A DNA stretch of 5,632 nucleotides from Betaproteobacteria bacterium (GTDB lineage Bacteria; Pseudomonadota; Gammaproteobacteria; Burkholderiales; SG8-39), in NCBI GenBank assembly GCA_009693345.1, contig SHXL01000178.1, positions 1 to 5,632 of the forward strand, read 5' to 3'. The notes beneath the pieces are model-generated. The model was not told the DNA's origin, did not search any database, and worked only from the letters and a program-made list of their open reading frames with translations. The translations under genes were made by a program, and so were the position numbers. Shown here one piece after another: positions 5,091 through 5,632 of the stretch. Numbering within the stretch: position 1 is the stretch's first letter; every line of letters begins with the position of its first letter.

Positions 5091-5632
5091 CTAGTCGTCC
5101 GCGTGCACCTCGGGCCGGTGCGCAGCAGCCAGCCTTTGCTGCAGCATCAGCGGCGCGGGATCGTAGTGACTGAATTCCAGGTTGTAGGAGCCGTGGCCGG
5201 CGGTGATGGATTTCAGCCGCGCCGAGAAATTTTCCAGTTCGGATAGCGGCGCTTGCGCGAGGATCTGCACCGTGCCGGGGCGCGGTGCGTCCGAGCCCTT
5301 GATGTGGCCGCGGCGCCCGGAGAGCTCGCCCGTGATGTCGCCCATTTTGTGCTCCGGCGCCATCACTTCGACGTCAACGATTGGTTCCAGCATGATCGGC
5401 CGCGCCTTGCCGAGCGCATCCAGAAAAGCTTTGCGTCCCGCGGAGACGAACGCCACTTCCTTGGAATCCACCGGGTGGTGCTTGCCGTCGTAGACGGTGA
5501 CGCGCAGGTCCTGTATCGGGTAGCCAGCCAGAAAACCGGTCTGCAGCACGCCGCGCACCCCTTTCTCGATGGCGGGAATGAACTGGTTCGGGATCGCGCC
5601 GCCCTTCACCTTGTCAACGAACTCGAAACCCG
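5091..5632 (-). CDS. Elongation factor G-like protein, C-terminal part (N-terminus beyond window)
   Basis: EF-G proteins are ribosomal translocase GTPases of about 670-700 residues. Only the last 179 are here, and the frame is open to the right edge. The visible part is the end of domain IV (VKGGAIPNQFIPAIEKGV, then AGYPIQDLRVTVYDGKHHPVD) and domain V (EPIVDVEVMAPEHKMGDITG, then LSGRRGHIKGSDA, QAPLSELENFSARL and FSHYDPAP). The wording GKHHPVDSKEVAFVSAGRKAF differs from canonical EF-G at the same place and resembles the second EF-G copy (EF-G2 type) of many proteobacteria. It is therefore probably a paralogue rather than the main fusA, though the GTPase domain is not available to confirm this. 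The apparent GTG start at 5609 is internal, since the frame continues upstream as GFEFVDK. The gene is convergent with the Udh-like gene and looks functionally unrelated to it. Confidence 0.93.
   Translation of the reverse strand, partial: GFEFVDKVKGGAIPNQFIPAIEKGVRGVLQTGFLAGYPIQDLRVTVYDGKHHPVDSKEVAFVSAGRKAFLDALGKARPIMLEPIVDVEVMAPEHKMGDITGELSGRRGHIKGSDAPRPGTVQILAQAPLSELENFSARLKSITAGHGSYNLEFSHYDPAPLMLQQRLAAAHRPEVHADD

Noticed and set aside
5083..5102. GCGGAC/GTCCGC stem as a bidirectional terminator
   Set aside because: It is a short stem with an 8-nt loop, no T-run on either strand, and partly inside the EF-G-like coding region.
1..5632. Mobile element, defence system, CRISPR, tRNA or riboswitch
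   Set aside because: No transposase, integrase, direct-repeat array, tRNA-like fold or long untranslated leader was seen. All long stretches are accounted for by transporter, enzyme and EF-G genes.

Overview
The window looks like chromosomal DNA of a high-GC proteobacterium. Burkholderiales or another betaproteobacterium is the best guess, judged from remembered resemblance of the protein families rather than from any search. It is compact and almost fully coding: six genes and two short intergenic gaps. No RNA gene, insertion sequence, phage gene or CRISPR array was seen.

Left part (1-2336, minus strand): a tripartite ATP-independent periplasmic (TRAP) transporter operon in the order dctP, dctQ, dctM. 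It contains a periplasmic solute-binding protein, a four-helix small membrane subunit, and the first 270 residues of the large permease, whose C-terminal part lies beyond the window's left edge. Centre (2337-2393): a 57-bp divergent control region with a good minus-strand promoter, a weaker plus-strand -10 box, and an 8-bp perfect inverted repeat that surrounds both -10 boxes and may be an operator. Right-centre (2394-5053, plus strand): a three-gene enzyme operon. It encodes a D-2-hydroxyacid dehydrogenase-fold protein, an alpha/beta hydrolase (4-bp ATGA overlap), and an NAD-dependent short-chain dehydrogenase of the epimerase family that closely resembles uronate dehydrogenase. Right edge (5091-5632, minus strand, convergent): the C-terminal part of an EF-G-like translation factor, probably a paralogue and unrelated to the cassette.

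Working model (inference): the TRAP system imports an organic or sugar acid, perhaps a hexuronate or a relative. The Udh-like enzyme oxidises it to an aldarolactone, the alpha/beta hydrolase may open the lactone (a job usually given to SMP-30-type or amidohydrolase-type lactonases), and the 2-hydroxyacid dehydrogenase homologue handles a downstream or parallel acid. The dehydrogenase keeps its NAD-binding site and its catalytic Arg and His but appears to lack the usual catalytic Glu, so its chemistry is uncertain. The divergent layout with an inverted repeat suggests that transport and metabolism are co-regulated by a factor not encoded in this window.
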